Notes: generated by a model not told the origin, from the sequence alone. Shown: positions 50,525 to 61,702, numbered from the stretch's first letter. The stretch: DNA of 64,000 nucleotides from Nitratireductor aquimarinus (GCF_046773475.1 NZ_CP177239.1:1240001-1304000), one strand, 5' to 3'. A program made the numbers and translations.

Positions 50525-51682
50525 TCAGTTGGAGCCGGCCTCGTCTTCCGTCTGGCGCTCGCGCTCCAGCTTGCGCCAGCGTGCGACGTTCTCATTGTGC
50601 TCTTTGAGCGTCTTGGCAAAGGCGTGACCGCCCGTACCGTCCGCGACGAAGTAAAGTTCGTCGGTCTGCGACGGGTTTGCCACGGCCTCAAGCGCCGCAC
50701 GGCCCGGATTGGCGATCGGTGTGGGCGGAAGCCCATCGATCTGATAGGTGTTGTAAGGCGTCTTCTTGTCGATGTCGGACCGGTAGATCGGGCGATCAGC
50801 CGGTTTGCCCTGGCCGCCAAACAGACCATAGATGATGGTCGGGTCCGACTGCAGACGCATGCCCTTGTTCAGACGGTTGATGAAGACGGCTGCAACGCGC
50901 GGGCGCTCGTCGGCAATGCCGGTTTCCTTCTCCACGATGGAGGCCAGCGTTACGAACTCGTTCTTGTCCTTGACCGGAAGTCCCTCGTCGCGGCGCTCCC
51001 AGATGCTGTCGACCAGCTCGCGCTGATCCTCAAGGAGCTTCTCGACGACCGCCGTGCGGTCCATGCCGCGCGTAAAGCGCAGCGTGTCGGCTGCAAGACT
51101 GCCTTCCGGCGGCATCTCATCCGGCAGCTTGCCGGAGAGTTCCGGGGTATCCTGAATACGCTGGAACACCTCGACGACGGTCCGCCCTTCCGGGATGGTG
51201 AGCGAGTAAAGAACGCTCTTGCCGCTCTTCAGAAGCTCCATGACGTCATGCATCGAAGCGCGGGCGTCGATGGCGTACTCACCGGCCTTGAGCTCGGAAT
51301 CGGCGCCATAGGCGCGCACACCGATGGAGAAGATGCGCGCATCGCTGATCACGCCCTCGCGCTCGAGCAGGCTGGCGATCTGGTTCACACCGGTGTTCGG
51401 TTTGATGAGAACGGTCTCGGCCGTGCTTGACGGGCCGGGCTGATGGAATTCGCGCTTGCCGAAATAGAAGGCGAAGCCGGCCAGAACCACCAGAAAGACG
51501 ATGGAAGAGAAGACGAAGTTGAAGAACACCACGAACTGGCTGCGCGCGCGCCTGGAGCGCTTCGGTGGCGGGGTTCCCGCCTCCGGTCGTAATGTCTGGC
51601 TGGCCGGTTTGAAAGTACGGCCGCGCTCTTCGTCTGGCTGGCGGCCATAGCCGCTGGAATTATCGCCGGAAGTCCCTGTCAT
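50525..51682 (-). CDS. mltG: Endolytic murein transglycosylase MltG
   Basis: A 385 aa membrane enzyme that cuts nascent peptidoglycan strands. A cytoplasmic basic tail (about 1-45), one transmembrane helix (FVVFFNFVFSSIVFLVVLAG), a LysM-like region, then the YceG catalytic segment ASIVEKETGIADERPRVAAV with the catalytic Glu, and MRLQSDPTIIYGL. It follows fabF in the same direction. Confidence 0.95.
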   Translation of the reverse strand: MTGTSGDNSSGYGRQPDEERGRTFKPASQTLRPEAGTPPPKRSRRARSQFVVFFNFVFSSIVFLVVLAGFAFYFGKREFHQPGPSSTAETVLIKPNTGVNQIASLLEREGVISDARIFSIGVRAYGADSELKAGEYAIDARASMHDVMELLKSGKSVLYSLTIPEGRTVVEVFQRIQDTPELSGKLPDEMPPEGSLAADTLRFTRGMDRTAVVEKLLEDQRELVDSIWERRDEGLPVKDKNEFVTLASIVEKETGIADERPRVAAVFINRLNKGMRLQSDPTIIYGLFGGQGKPADRPIYRSDIDKKTPYNTYQIDGLPPTPIANPGRAALEAVANPSQTDELYFVADGTGGHAFAKTLKEHNENVARWRKLERERQTEDEAGSN

Positions 51683-51874
51683 GCTTCTTGGACCGCTCCC
51701 TTTCAGAACGGCGCCAATTGCCGCCGGTCCTGTCCTATTCTGTGTTCGCGTTATGAACGTTTACGCAAGTTTCGAAAATTGCGTCACCGGAGCTTGCCGC
51801 GCGCCATTTCGATTCGTGTCAGAACAGAATGAATTGCGAAAATGGCAAAACTGCAAGCCCGCTATCGGAAACGT

Positions 51875-53131
51875 TCAGGCCTCATAACGCTTGAATACGA
51901 GAGACGCGTTGGTGCCGCCAAAGCCAAAGGAGTTGGAGAGCGCTACGTCAACCTGACGTTCGCGCGGCTTGTTGGGCACCAGATCGATGGCCGTTTCAAC
52001 CTGTGGATTGTCCAGATTGATGGTCGGCGGCACGATGTTGTCGCGAATGGCCAGAACCGAGAAGATCGCTTCTGCTGCACCCGCGGCACCAAGCAGATGG
52101 CCGATGGCCGACTTGGTGGACGACATCGAAACATTGCCTGCGGCATCGCCCATGAGGCGCTCCACGGCTCCAAGCTCGATGGTGTCCGCCATGGTCGAAG
52201 TGCCATGTGCGTTGATGTAGTCCAGATCGGCAGGTGTCATGCCGGCGCGCTTCAACGCTGCCTTCATGCAGCGATAGGCACCGTCGCCATCTTCCGCCGG
52301 TGCCGTGATGTGATAGGCGTCGCCAGTCAGGCCATAGCCAACCACTTCGGCGTAAATCTTGGCGCCACGCGCCTTTGCATGCTCCAGCTCTTCCAGCACG
52401 AGCACGCCTGCGCCCTCGCCCATGACGAAACCGTCGCGGTCGCGGTCATAGGGCCTGGAAGCGATTTCCGGCGTATCGTTGAAGCTGGTGGAGAGAGCCT
52501 TGCATGCGGAGAAGCCGGCGATCGACAGACGGGTGATCGGTGCTTCCGCACCACCCGCAAGCATGACGTCGGCGTCACCAAGCATGATGAGGCGCGCGGC
52601 ATCGCCAATGGCGTGCGCGCCGGTGGAGCAAGCGGTCACGACCGCATGGTTCGGCCCCTTCAGTCCGTGCCGGATCGACACCTGGCCGGACACCATGTTG
52701 ATGATGTTGCCGGGGATGAAGAAGGGGCTGATGCGGCGCGGACCGCGCTGCTCCAGCGTCAAGGCGTTTTCAGCAATGCCTTCGATGCCGCCGATACCCG
52801 AACCGATCAGAACGCCGGTGGCGTATCTGTCGTCTTCGGTTTCCGGCTTCCAGCCGGAATCTTCCAGCGCCTGGTCTGCCGCAGCAATGCCGTAGGTGAT
52901 GAACTCACCGATCTTGCGCTGCTCGCGGGGTTCCAGAAAGGCGTCGGGGTTGAACGCCCCTTCGCCTTCACGCGGGATCGTATTGGCGATCTTGCACGGC
53001 AGATCATCGACCTCAAAACTGTCGATGCGGCTGGCCGCACTCTTGCCCGAAAGCAGGCTCTTCCACCCATGCTCAACACCGAGGCCGAACGGTGAAAGAA
53101 GCCCCATACCGGTGACGACAACACGTCTCAT
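51875..53131 (-). CDS. fabF: 3-oxoacyl-ACP synthase II
   Basis: A 418 aa condensing enzyme of fatty-acid elongation. The Cys-His-His triad is in VTACSTGAHA, INAHGTSTMA and TKSAIGHLLGA. It begins MRRVVVTGMGLLSPFGLGVE and ends in the usual FGFGGTNASLVF. It is 51 nt from acpP. Confidence 0.97.
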   Translation of the reverse strand: MRRVVVTGMGLLSPFGLGVEHGWKSLLSGKSAASRIDSFEVDDLPCKIANTIPREGEGAFNPDAFLEPREQRKIGEFITYGIAAADQALEDSGWKPETEDDRYATGVLIGSGIGGIEGIAENALTLEQRGPRRISPFFIPGNIINMVSGQVSIRHGLKGPNHAVVTACSTGAHAIGDAARLIMLGDADVMLAGGAEAPITRLSIAGFSACKALSTSFNDTPEIASRPYDRDRDGFVMGEGAGVLVLEELEHAKARGAKIYAEVVGYGLTGDAYHITAPAEDGDGAYRCMKAALKRAGMTPADLDYINAHGTSTMADTIELGAVERLMGDAAGNVSMSSTKSAIGHLLGAAGAAEAIFSVLAIRDNIVPPTINLDNPQVETAIDLVPNKPRERQVDVALSNSFGFGGTNASLVFKRYEA

Positions 53132-53182
53132 ATGCTGAATATCCGCCTTGACTACGTTTTTGTAGCGATAACGCCGGAGGCG

Positions 53183-53419
53183 TTAGGCGGTCGCCTTGTC
53201 GATGTACTTCACTGCGTCGCCGACGGTGAGGATCGTCTCGGCAGCGTCGTCCGGGATTTCAACGCCGAACTCTTCTTCAAAGGCCATGACCAGCTCGACG
53301 GTGTCGAGGCTGTCTGCGCCAAGATCATCAATGAAGCTTGCGCCTTCGTTCACCTTGTCGCCTTCGACGCCCAGATGCTCGACAACGATTTTCTTAACGC
53401 GTTCTGCAGTATCGCTCAT
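53183..53419 (-). CDS. acpP: Acyl carrier protein
   Basis: A 78 aa acidic helical protein carrying growing acyl chains on Ser of the DSL motif (LGADSLDTVEL). It is in the fabD-fabG-acpP-fabF order. Confidence 0.98.
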   Translation of the reverse strand: MSDTAERVKKIVVEHLGVEGDKVNEGASFIDDLGADSLDTVELVMAFEEEFGVEIPDDAAETILTVGDAVKYIDKATA

Positions 53420-53616
53420 GAGAGAACCCTCGACTTTCTGAATTTCCGATCTTCGTTAGCCGCACGATTGCCGCTAATCAAGCTAAATGACGACTAACCC
53501 GCTGACATGGCCAGCGCGAAGCCTTCGTTATTCCGTCCTCGATACACGGGTTACGCGCGGCTCGTGGAACGGCTTTCGGCGGGCGCATATCACGATTTAA
53601 CTGCGCGAGCCAAGCG

Positions 53617-54207
53617 TTAATCACCCGACATCCACTTTGGACGAGCCCCCGGACGCGATCCATCCCGTGCCCGCCATGCCTTGTGCGAGAACCGCCATCG
53701 GACAGGCGCTGAACCGCTTTCCTCACCTTGCTTTGCGGCTGCTTCGACGGTTTCCGGCTGTGCGCCCAGAAACGAGGCGAGCCGGGCCGCCTGATGATTT
53801 TCAGCAGTGGTGTCGCCGAATATTTCCACCAGGCCGAGCTCTGAGAAGCCGAAATCGAGCAATGCGCCTGCGATCTCGGCAGCGCTGCCATAACGTCCCC
53901 AGAGGTCGGGAGAGAGTTCGATTCCGAGTTCGCCACTGTCCTGTGGACAATTCGCCGCGCGCAGCCCCGCACAGCCGACAAGGCGGCCGGTTTTACGACA
54001 GATCACTGCAAACTGGTGGTTTTTGCGCGGATTCTCCGCTGCCCACTGGCGAAAGAGCGCAACAAGCTCTGCCGGATCGCCTGCGGCCTGTCCGGCCTTG
54101 CGGCGTGCGGAAACGAAACGCGGATCCGCCTGATAGGCCGCAAGGGCGGCCACATCGGCGGGCTCGAAATCCCGCAGAACAAAGCGTTTTGTCTCGAGCC
54201 CGCTCAT
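53617..54207 (-). CDS. GNAT family N-acetyltransferase
   Basis: A 196 aa RimJ/RimL-like GNAT. Visible: KRFVLRDFEPADVAALAAYQ, FAVICRKTGRLVGCAGLR, ELGIELSPDLWGRYGSAAEI (acetyl-CoA turn) and EIFGDTTAENHQAARL. It lies between fabG and acpP in the same direction, a position not required by fatty-acid synthesis. The substrate is unknown. Confidence 0.85.
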   Translation of the reverse strand: MSGLETKRFVLRDFEPADVAALAAYQADPRFVSARRKAGQAAGDPAELVALFRQWAAENPRKNHQFAVICRKTGRLVGCAGLRAANCPQDSGELGIELSPDLWGRYGSAAEIAGALLDFGFSELGLVEIFGDTTAENHQAARLASFLGAQPETVEAAAKQGEESGSAPVRWRFSHKAWRARDGSRPGARPKWMSGD

Positions 54208-54229
54208 CGTGTCGACCGGTGTGAACCGA

Positions 54230-54967
54230 TCAGATCATTGCCATGCCGCCATTCACGTGCACGGTCTGGCCGGTCACGTAGGAAGCCTCGTTGGATGCGA
54301 GATAGGCGACAGCCGATGCGACTTCCGCACCATTGCCCATGCGCTTCATCGGAATGGCGCCCATGATGGCGTCACGCTGCTTGTCGTTGAGCTTGTCGGT
54401 CATGGCCGATTCGATGAAGCCCGGAGCAACGCAGTTGACCGTGATCGAGCGGCTGGCGATTTCCTGCGCCAGCGACTTGGAGAAGCCGATCAGACCCGCC
54501 TTGGAGGCGCAGTAATTCGCCTGGCCGGGATTGCCGGTGACGCCCACCACGGAGGTGATGTTGATGATGCGGCCGAATCGGCGGCGCATCATCGGGTGCG
54601 TCAGCTCGCGGGTCAGACGGAAAACCGAGCCGAGATTGATCTCGAGGACCGAATCCCAGTCTTCGTCGCTCATGCGCACGAACAGGCCATCGCGGGTGAT
54701 GCCCGCATTGTTGACCAGAATGTCGACACCTTCGAGTTCAGATTCCGCCTTCTCGGCCAACTGCTTGACTTCACTGCGATCCGACAGGTTCGCCGGCAGA
54801 AGCTTTACGCGGTCGCCCAGATCGGCGGCGAGCGCCTCGAGCTTCTCGACGCGCGTGCCATGCAGGCCGACAATGGCGCCCTGCGCATGCAGGATGCGCG
54901 CAATCGCCTCGCCAATGCCGCCGGTGGCGCCCGTCACCAGTGCCTTGCGGCCGCTCAGATCAAACAT
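54230..54967 (-). CDS. fabG: 3-oxoacyl-ACP reductase
   Basis: A 245 aa SDR enzyme. NADPH loop VTGATGGIGEAIA, NNAGI and the catalytic Ser-Tyr-Lys set TSVVGVTGNPGQANYCASKA. It ends TVHVNGGMAMI. ATG 54967 is conserved; an upstream Met is not. Confidence 0.96.
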   Translation of the reverse strand: MFDLSGRKALVTGATGGIGEAIARILHAQGAIVGLHGTRVEKLEALAADLGDRVKLLPANLSDRSEVKQLAEKAESELEGVDILVNNAGITRDGLFVRMSDEDWDSVLEINLGSVFRLTRELTHPMMRRRFGRIINITSVVGVTGNPGQANYCASKAGLIGFSKSLAQEIASRSITVNCVAPGFIESAMTDKLNDKQRDAIMGAIPMKRMGNGAEVASAVAYLASNEASYVTGQTVHVNGGMAMI

Positions 54968-55032
54968 GACGTTGTCCTTTTCAGTCACCTGATTCATTGT
55001 TTGGGCACGATTGCCCATCGTGGCGCTGCAGC

Positions 55033-55980
55033 TCAGACGAGCGCAGCCATTGCCGTTTCGATATCGGCCGGCGTGTTGACCGGAACCGCCTTGAGATCGC
55101 GGTTGATGCGGCGCGCCAGCCCCGACAGGACCTTGCCCGAACCGATCTCGTAAAGCGTGTCGACGCCATTCTCGCCGAACCAGCCAACCGTTTCGCGCCA
55201 GCGCACGCGGCCCGTCACCTGCTCGACCAGCCGCTCGGCAATCTCTTCGGGATCGCTCAGCGACGACACCGTGACATTGGCCACGACAGGCACGACCGGC
55301 GCGTTTTTCTTCACATCGGCCAGTGCTTCGCGCATGGCGTCTGCGGCCGGCTTCATGAGCGCGGAGTGGAACGGCGCGGACACCGGCAGCATGATCGCGC
55401 GCTTCGCGCCCTTCTCCGTGGCAAACGCCGCTGCCTGCTCAACAGCCGCCTTTGCGCCGGAAATCACCAGCTGTCCGCCGCCATTGTCATTGGCGATCTG
55501 GCATACGCCGCTCCCGGCGGCCGCCTTGCAGATCTCTTCGACGTCTGCCGCCTCAAGGCCGATGATCGCCGCCATCGCACCCTCGCCAACCGGAACAGCT
55601 GCCTGCATGGCGTTGCCGCGAATGCGCAGGAGGCGCGCCGTATCGGCCAGCGAGAACATGCCGGCAGCGCAGAGCGCGGAGTATTCGCCGAGCGAATGAC
55701 CGGCCACGCAGGACACCTTGTCCTTCAGCGACAGACCACCCTTTTCCATGACACGCATTGCGGCAATGGAAACCGCCATCAGCGCCGGCTGCGCATTGGC
55801 CGTGAGCGTCAGCTCATCCTCGGGGCCTTCCCACATGATGCTGGAAAGCTTCTGCTCCAGCGCGTCGTCGACCTCGTGGAACACATCCCGTGCTTCCGGA
55901 AACGCATCCGCCAGATCGCGTCCCATGCCGACAGCCTGGCTGCCCTGTCCCGGAAAGGTGAAAGCGATGCCCATCGCCAA
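55033..55980 (-). CDS. fabD: Malonyl-CoA:ACP transacylase
   Basis: A 315 aa enzyme loading malonate on ACP. Visible: FTFPGQGSQAVGMGRDLA and the nucleophile elbow GHSLGEYSALCAAG with catalytic Ser. The His is in the segment VSAPFHSALM. It is the first gene of the leftward fab operon. Confidence 0.97.
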   Translation of the reverse strand: MAMGIAFTFPGQGSQAVGMGRDLADAFPEARDVFHEVDDALEQKLSSIMWEGPEDELTLTANAQPALMAVSIAAMRVMEKGGLSLKDKVSCVAGHSLGEYSALCAAGMFSLADTARLLRIRGNAMQAAVPVGEGAMAAIIGLEAADVEEICKAAAGSGVCQIANDNGGGQLVISGAKAAVEQAAAFATEKGAKRAIMLPVSAPFHSALMKPAADAMREALADVKKNAPVVPVVANVTVSSLSDPEEIAERLVEQVTGRVRWRETVGWFGENGVDTLYEIGSGKVLSGLARRINRDLKAVPVNTPADIETAMAALV

Positions 55981-56154
55981 ATCTCCAAAATAACATCGTT
56001 ATCGGGCGCATCTGGTGACGCAACACAACTGGCGCGTCAAGCTTTTTGGGCATTTCGGGTCTTGCACCTGCCCTGACATGAAAACTCCACAATTGAGGAG
56101 AGTAGTTGCCGGGCTCCGCCCCAATTCCGGTGGCGTGCAGGGGTATTTTCAGAC

Positions 56155-56427
56155 ATGTCTTTTGGAACTGAACAGCCGCAGGTGAAGACGCCGGCGCGCA
56201 AGGTCACACTTCTCCAGATGCTTGGCTTTGTTTCGGTGACGCTTTTTGTGTCCACCGAAGTGGCCGTGGCATCAGCTGCGGGCGTGTGGGGACTTTCCGG
56301 TCTTCTGCACCTCAACTCGGTCGGAGAAATCGTACTTGCGGTGATCGTCGGGCTGCCGGCGCTTTATGCAATGGTGCGCTGCGGACAGCTCGCCTTCGAG
56401 GCGGAGACGGACCCGGAAAACAATTAG
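56155..56427 (+). CDS. Small membrane protein
   Basis: A 90 aa protein with two likely helices (LLQMLGFVSVTLFVSTEVAV, about 19-38; GEIVLAVIVGLPALYAMVRC, about 57-76). No family recognised. It lies between the divergent fabD and the ABC exporter. Confidence 0.7.
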   Translation: MSFGTEQPQVKTPARKVTLLQMLGFVSVTLFVSTEVAVASAAGVWGLSGLLHLNSVGEIVLAVIVGLPALYAMVRCGQLAFEAETDPENN

Positions 56428-56573
56428 GTCTGTCCCGAGGAGCGTTCGCCCCTCACCTTTCCATCCGGACGATGTCAGGGTTTGTCAGCGGGCATGGCGG
56501 TCCGCTGGCATGATGACGGCTTATTGCCTATATCTGCGCGGCTCCCCTTTTCCGATCTCACGGACGCGCTTCC

Positions 56574-57499
56574 ATGACGACAGCCCTTTCCATAAAGAAT
56601 CTATCCAAGACCTATAAAGGCGGCGTCACCGCGCTCAAATCGGTCGATCTCGACATCGAACGCGGTGAAATCCTCGCCCTGCTCGGCCCCAATGGCGCCG
56701 GCAAGACGACGATGATCTCCATCATCTGCGGGCTTGTGCGCCCTTCCACCGGCACGGTGACGGTGGAAGGCAATGACATTGTCAGCCAGTACCGCGAGGC
56801 GCGAAAGCTGATCGGCCTCGTGCCGCAGGAACTGCACACCGAAACCTTCGAGACGGTCTGGGCCACGGTGAGTTACAGCCGCGGCCTGTTCGGTAAGAAG
56901 CCGAACCCGGCGCTCGTCGAGCAGATTTTGCGCGACCTCTCGCTCTACGAAAAGAAAGACAGCCAGATCATCGCGCTTTCAGGCGGCATGAAGCGGCGTG
57001 TCATGATCGCCAAGGCTCTGGCCCATGAGCCGCGCATCCTCTTTCTGGACGAGCCGACTGCCGGCGTCGACGTGGAGCTGCGCAAGGATATGTGGCGGCT
57101 GGTCAAACGCCTGCGCGACACGGGCGTCACCATCATCCTGACCACGCATTACATCGAGGAGGCAGAGGAAATCGCCGACCGGGTGGGCGTCATCCGGAAG
57201 GGTGAGCTTCTTCTGGTCGAGGACAAGGCCGAACTGATGCGCAAGCTTGGCCAGAAGCAACTGACGCTCGACCTGCAAAAGCCGCTAGAGAGCCTGCCCG
57301 AGACGCTCTCCCATTTTGATCTGAAGCTGACCGACGACGGCCAGCAGATCATCTATTCCTATGACACGCAGGCAAACCGGACAGGCATCGCCACGCTTCT
57401 CTCGGCGCTTGGCGAGGCCGACATCATCGTCAAGGATCTCGATACACAGCAGCGCTCGCTTGAAGACATCTTCGTGAGCCTGGTGGTGGAGGAAAAGCA

Positions 57500-57503
<4 letters not shown>
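56574..57503 (+). CDS. ABC-2 type transporter ATP-binding protein
   Basis: A 309 aa ATPase. Walker A GPNGAGKTT (about 38), signature LSGGMKRRVMIAKAL, Walker B ILFLDEPTAGVDVEL and H-loop TTHYIEEAEE. A C-terminal extension of about 80 aa is like those of exporters for polysaccharide or drugs. The stop overlaps the permease by 4 nt. Confidence 0.93.
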
Positions 57504-58261
<758 letters not shown>

Positions 58262-58264
58262 CGG

Positions 58265-58933
58265 CTAACGCAGGGTCTTCAGGTAATCCCTGAATTCCCT
58301 GCCCGCCTGCGGTGCAAACCGCTCTCCGGTTTCGGTCACGGTCGCCAGCCGGTCTACGCGAAAATTGCGGAAATCGTCACGCTCGTCGCACCATGCCGTC
58401 AATAGCCAGACCTGGTCGAAAGCGGTCAGCCCCAGCGGGCGGACCCGACGGGTGCTCTGCTGGTCCTTGAGGTCGAGATAGACGATTTCCAGACGCCTGC
58501 GCTCCCGCACAGCCCTGCGCAGCGCCGCCAGATGGCGCTGTGCCTCCGACGCCTTCGAATAGGCGATCATGTCGCCCTGACGCACACGCCCATTCGCACC
58601 GCCCGGCGCAATCGCGTCGACTTTCGCCGCCACCCGCGCGGCAGCCTTCTTGATATCACTGTCACCGCGCGCCGAAATCAGCTGCATGCCGAGCGTGATC
58701 GCATCCAGCTCATCGGCATCGAAATGCAGAGGCGGCAGAAAATAACCACGCTCGATCTGATAACCGACACCACCCTCACCCCGGATCGGCGCGCCCATGG
58801 ACTGAAGCGTCGCGATATCGCGGTAGATCGTGCGCACCGAAACACCCAGCGTTTCGGCAAGCACGGCGGCGCTCACCGGCTGGCGGTGCATCCGCAGCTG
58901 CTCCAGAAGCCCAAAAAGACGTGATGCGCGCAT
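58265..58933 (-). CDS. YafY-type HTH-WYL transcriptional regulator
   Basis: A 222 aa regulator: DeoR-like winged HTH at the N-terminus (MRASRLFGLLEQLRMHRQPV, then VRTIYRDIATLQSMG) and a WYL domain after residue 130 (RRLEIVYLDLKDQQSTRRVR, PLGLTAFDQVWLLTAWCDER). ATG 58933 is the conserved start. It is divergent from the gene at 59043, which it may regulate. Confidence 0.88.
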   Translation of the reverse strand: MRASRLFGLLEQLRMHRQPVSAAVLAETLGVSVRTIYRDIATLQSMGAPIRGEGGVGYQIERGYFLPPLHFDADELDAITLGMQLISARGDSDIKKAAARVAAKVDAIAPGGANGRVRQGDMIAYSKASEAQRHLAALRRAVRERRRLEIVYLDLKDQQSTRRVRPLGLTAFDQVWLLTAWCDERDDFRNFRVDRLATVTETGERFAPQAGREFRDYLKTLR

Positions 58934-59042
58934 TCGCTCGCCCCTGACAGAAATTGTCAATCCAGTACCGTAACTACGTCTCCGCAACAGGCCCGGCAAG
59001 CCCGACCGGAGCTGGCTGGCGCGTATGAAAGGAAGACGATCC

Positions 59043-59681
59043 ATGTTGAGAAAACCCGATGGCCCTTTGAGCATGATGGGCTTTGCCCGTTACGAGAAAC
59101 GCGAGGACGTGGAGACCGAACGCCTGATCGACAGGGCGCTCACCTGGCAGGAAACATTTCTGCGCCCCATGGAAGGCATTCTCTTTCATGCCTTTCTGGG
59201 CAATCTGAAAGGCGGCTTTGCCGACATCATCTTCGCCCGCGATGCCGAAAGCTTCGATGCAATGGGAGCTGCATATGCGGATGCACTGAGCAGCAGCGCG
59301 CTGATGGAGCTTCTGTCACCCGGAACCATCCGCCTTTCGCGCAACCGCGTTCTAAAGCCTGTCACGGCCCCGCCGAGCGACTTTTCCTGCGTTGAGTTCG
59401 GGACGTTCGAGATTGCAAAGGGCACGGATGCGGGCGAAAGAGATTTGCTCGCCATCTCAGAACGGATCGAAACCGAATATCTCAACCGGTCCGACAACAC
59501 ACGACTGCATTTCATCGGACACGGCGGAGAGAATCGCTTCTGCGAAGTGACCTTCGGCCGCTCACTTGGAAAGACAAAGCGTCTGTGCGATGGTTATGTC
59601 GGGCACCCGGTCTGCCAGCCGCTTCTGGATCTGTGCGATCCGGCCAGTCTGGACCTCGATTTCTGGTATGTGCTCGCCTGA
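59043..59681 (+). CDS. Hypothetical protein
   Basis: A 212 aa protein (MLRKPDGPLSMMGFARYEKR ... SLDLDFWYVLA). AAAGGAAG lies 8 nt before ATG 59043, supporting that start over the ATG at 59025. Two short Cys motifs occur near the end (KRLCDG, HPVCQP, DLCDPA). No family recognised. It is possibly controlled by the divergent WYL regulator. Confidence 0.7.
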   Translation: MLRKPDGPLSMMGFARYEKREDVETERLIDRALTWQETFLRPMEGILFHAFLGNLKGGFADIIFARDAESFDAMGAAYADALSSSALMELLSPGTIRLSRNRVLKPVTAPPSDFSCVEFGTFEIAKGTDAGERDLLAISERIETEYLNRSDNTRLHFIGHGGENRFCEVTFGRSLGKTKRLCDGYVGHPVCQPLLDLCDPASLDLDFWYVLA

Positions 59682-59691
59682 GGCAATCGCC

Positions 59692-59719
59692 TTGCATCTT
59701 TGCCCAGAACCTGTATAAG
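59692..59719 (+). promoter_or_regulatory. Promoter of the ribosomal protein operon
   Basis: TTGCAT (59692-59697), 16-nt spacer, TATAAG (59714-59719): good sigma-70-type boxes. They leave an approximately 200-nt leader before rpsF, long enough for S6:S18 feedback control. No leader structure was confirmed. Confidence 0.6.
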
Positions 59720-59928
59720 CGCGCGGTCTGCCGGTTTCAGCTGGGGGCTGAACGGAGGGCCGTGCGCCTGTGCGTGCGTTGTGAAGGCAAGTCCTTCCGC
59801 CTCCCGTGTCTCCGCTCTCGACCGTCTCGTCCAAGCGCCTTTCTTCGTCGGGCTTGCCCGCAAAGAGGTGTCGCTGAGGCTTTAGCCGCTGGGATCCGGT
59901 GTGACACAAAAGGAAGAAAGGCAAGACA

Positions 59929-60360
59929 ATGGCACTTTACGAACACGTGTTCCTTGCCCGGCAGGATCTCTCGCCGCAGCAGGTTGACGCTCTTGTAGAA
60001 CAGTTCAAGGGCATCATCGAGGCTGGTGGCGGCTCCGTCGGTCGGGTCGAGAACTGGGGACAGAAGTCCCTCGCCTACCGGATCAAGAAGAACCGCAAGG
60101 CTTATTTCACGCTCATGGACATCGACTCCCCGGCCGCAGCCGTGAAGGAAGTCGAGCGCCAGATGGGTCTGTCGGAAGACATCCTCCGCTTCATGACCGT
60201 TCGCGTCGAAGCACACGAGGAAGGCCCGTCCGCAATGATGCAGCGCCGTGATGACCGTGGCCCGCGTCGTGACGACCGTGGCCCGCGCGGCCCGCGCCGT
60301 GACGACCGTGGTCCCCGTCGCGAATTTGACCGCGACAACAAGAAGGAAGGCTCCGAATAA
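59929..60360 (+). CDS. rpsF: 30S ribosomal protein S6
   Basis: A 143 aa protein with the S6 fold ([40 protein letters not shown]). About 40 C-terminal residues are RDDRGPR repeats (about 104-135), an RNA-binding-like tail known in alphaproteobacterial S6. The stop and the rpsR start share a base. Confidence 0.97.
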
Positions 60361-60608
60361 TGGTCGATATCAACCAGATCCCGACGCGGCGCCCGTTCCA
60401 TCGTCGTCGCAAGACCTGCCCGTTCTCCGGCGCCAACGCTCCGAAGATCGATTACAAGGACGTAAAGCTCCTGCAGCGCTACATTTCCGAGCGCGGCAAG
60501 ATCGTCCCCTCCCGCATCACCGCGGTGAGCCAGAAGAAGCAGCGCGAGCTGGCCAAGGCCATCAAGCGCGCTCGTTTCCTGGGCCTTCTCCCCTACGTGG
60601 TGAAGTAA
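60360..60608 (+). CDS. rpsR: 30S ribosomal protein S18
   Basis: An 82 aa protein ([40 protein letters not shown]). S18 binds S6 in the 30S platform. It starts at the last base of the rpsF stop. Confidence 0.97.
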
Positions 60609-60811
60609 GATTCGGCGCGGGCGGTTTATCCGCCCGCCCACTCTCCGCGGCGGGCGCGGAAGAGTTCTTTCAAATCCCGAGTTGGGGCCTTTGCCCCTAA
60701 CTGCCACCGGCAGGACAGCGACCCTGGTGCCGCACAGACCGGCATTTTCCGTTTCTGACCTGCCCTGATTTGTTTTCCGGCTTCAAAAGCCGATGAAGAA
60801 GGACAGAAACG

Positions 60812-61435
60812 ATGGACGTCATTCTCCTTGAACGCATTGCCAAGCTCGGCCAGATGGGCGACGAGGTAAAGGTCAAAGACGGTTACGCACGCAACTTCCT
60901 GCTGCCGCGCGGCAAGGCTCTGCGCGCCAACGCTGCCAACCGCAAGAAGTTCGAAGGCCAGCGCGTTGAGCTCGAGGCCCGCAACCTCGAACAGAAGAAG
61001 GAAGCCGAAAGCGTTGCAGAGCAGCTCGACGGCAAGTCCTTCGTGGTTGTGCGCTCCGCAGCCGAGACCGGTCAGCTTTACGGTTCTGTTGCAGCCCGCG
61101 ACATCGTCGAGTTCCTGGCCGAAGAAGGCTTCAAGATCGGCCGCAGCCAGGTTGAGCTCAACCACCCGATCAAGACGATCGGTCTGGTCAACGTCGCCAT
61201 CGCCCTGCATGCAGAGGTCGAGGCAACCGTGACGCTGAACATCGCTCGCTCGAGCGACGAGGCAGAGCGCCAGGCACGCGGCGAGACGCTCGATTCCGCT
61301 GAAGCCATTTACGGCGACGACATCAACGACACCGCGCGCCCGGACGAGTTCTTCGATCCGGAAGCCGAGTACGATGATGAAGCTTCGGAAGCCGGCGCAG
61401 AAGCAGCCGAAGGCGACGAAGAAGAGAACGCGTAA
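60812..61435 (+). CDS. rplI: 50S ribosomal protein L9
   Basis: A 207 aa protein with the L9 N-terminal domain (MDVILLERIAKLGQMGDEVK; DGYARNFLLPRGKALRANA) and the long helix. An acidic C-terminal tail (about 170-207, many Glu/Asp/Ala) extends beyond the usual 150 aa. It follows rpsR by 203 bp without a gene between; a terminator follows it. Confidence 0.97.
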   Translation: MDVILLERIAKLGQMGDEVKVKDGYARNFLLPRGKALRANAANRKKFEGQRVELEARNLEQKKEAESVAEQLDGKSFVVVRSAAETGQLYGSVAARDIVEFLAEEGFKIGRSQVELNHPIKTIGLVNVAIALHAEVEATVTLNIARSSDEAERQARGETLDSAEAIYGDDINDTARPDEFFDPEAEYDDEASEAGAEAAEGDEEENA

Positions 61436-61458
61436 GTCAACGCGCCTCATCGGTTTGA

Positions 61459-61486
61459 AGCCGGGCGGAAACGCCCGGCTTTTTTA
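61459..61486 (+). terminator. Intrinsic terminator after rplI
   Basis: AGCCGGGCG, GAAA, CGCCCGGCT then TTTTTATT: a 9-bp stem with a stable GAAA loop and a T tract. Confidence 0.95.
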
Positions 61487-61702
61487 TTGCCTGAAAGCGG
61501 TGATGGACTGCTTGCCGGTTTCAGAGCGCCTGTTTCGCAGCGAATGCTGCGGGATCAGTCGGCTTCGTCTCAATCGAATGCTTCATGTCAACAGACGGCA
61601 GGAATAATCATCTGGCTAAAGACAGGATGAGGTCTGGCCCTTTTCAATCCTCATAAAATTGTTTCATAATCACACCCTCCCGAGACTTTTGGGGGTGTTG
61701 CG

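Noticed and set aside
59720..59928. S6:S18 feedback leader RNA before rpsF
   Set aside because: The leader is long enough, but I could not draw the conserved binding structure with confidence.
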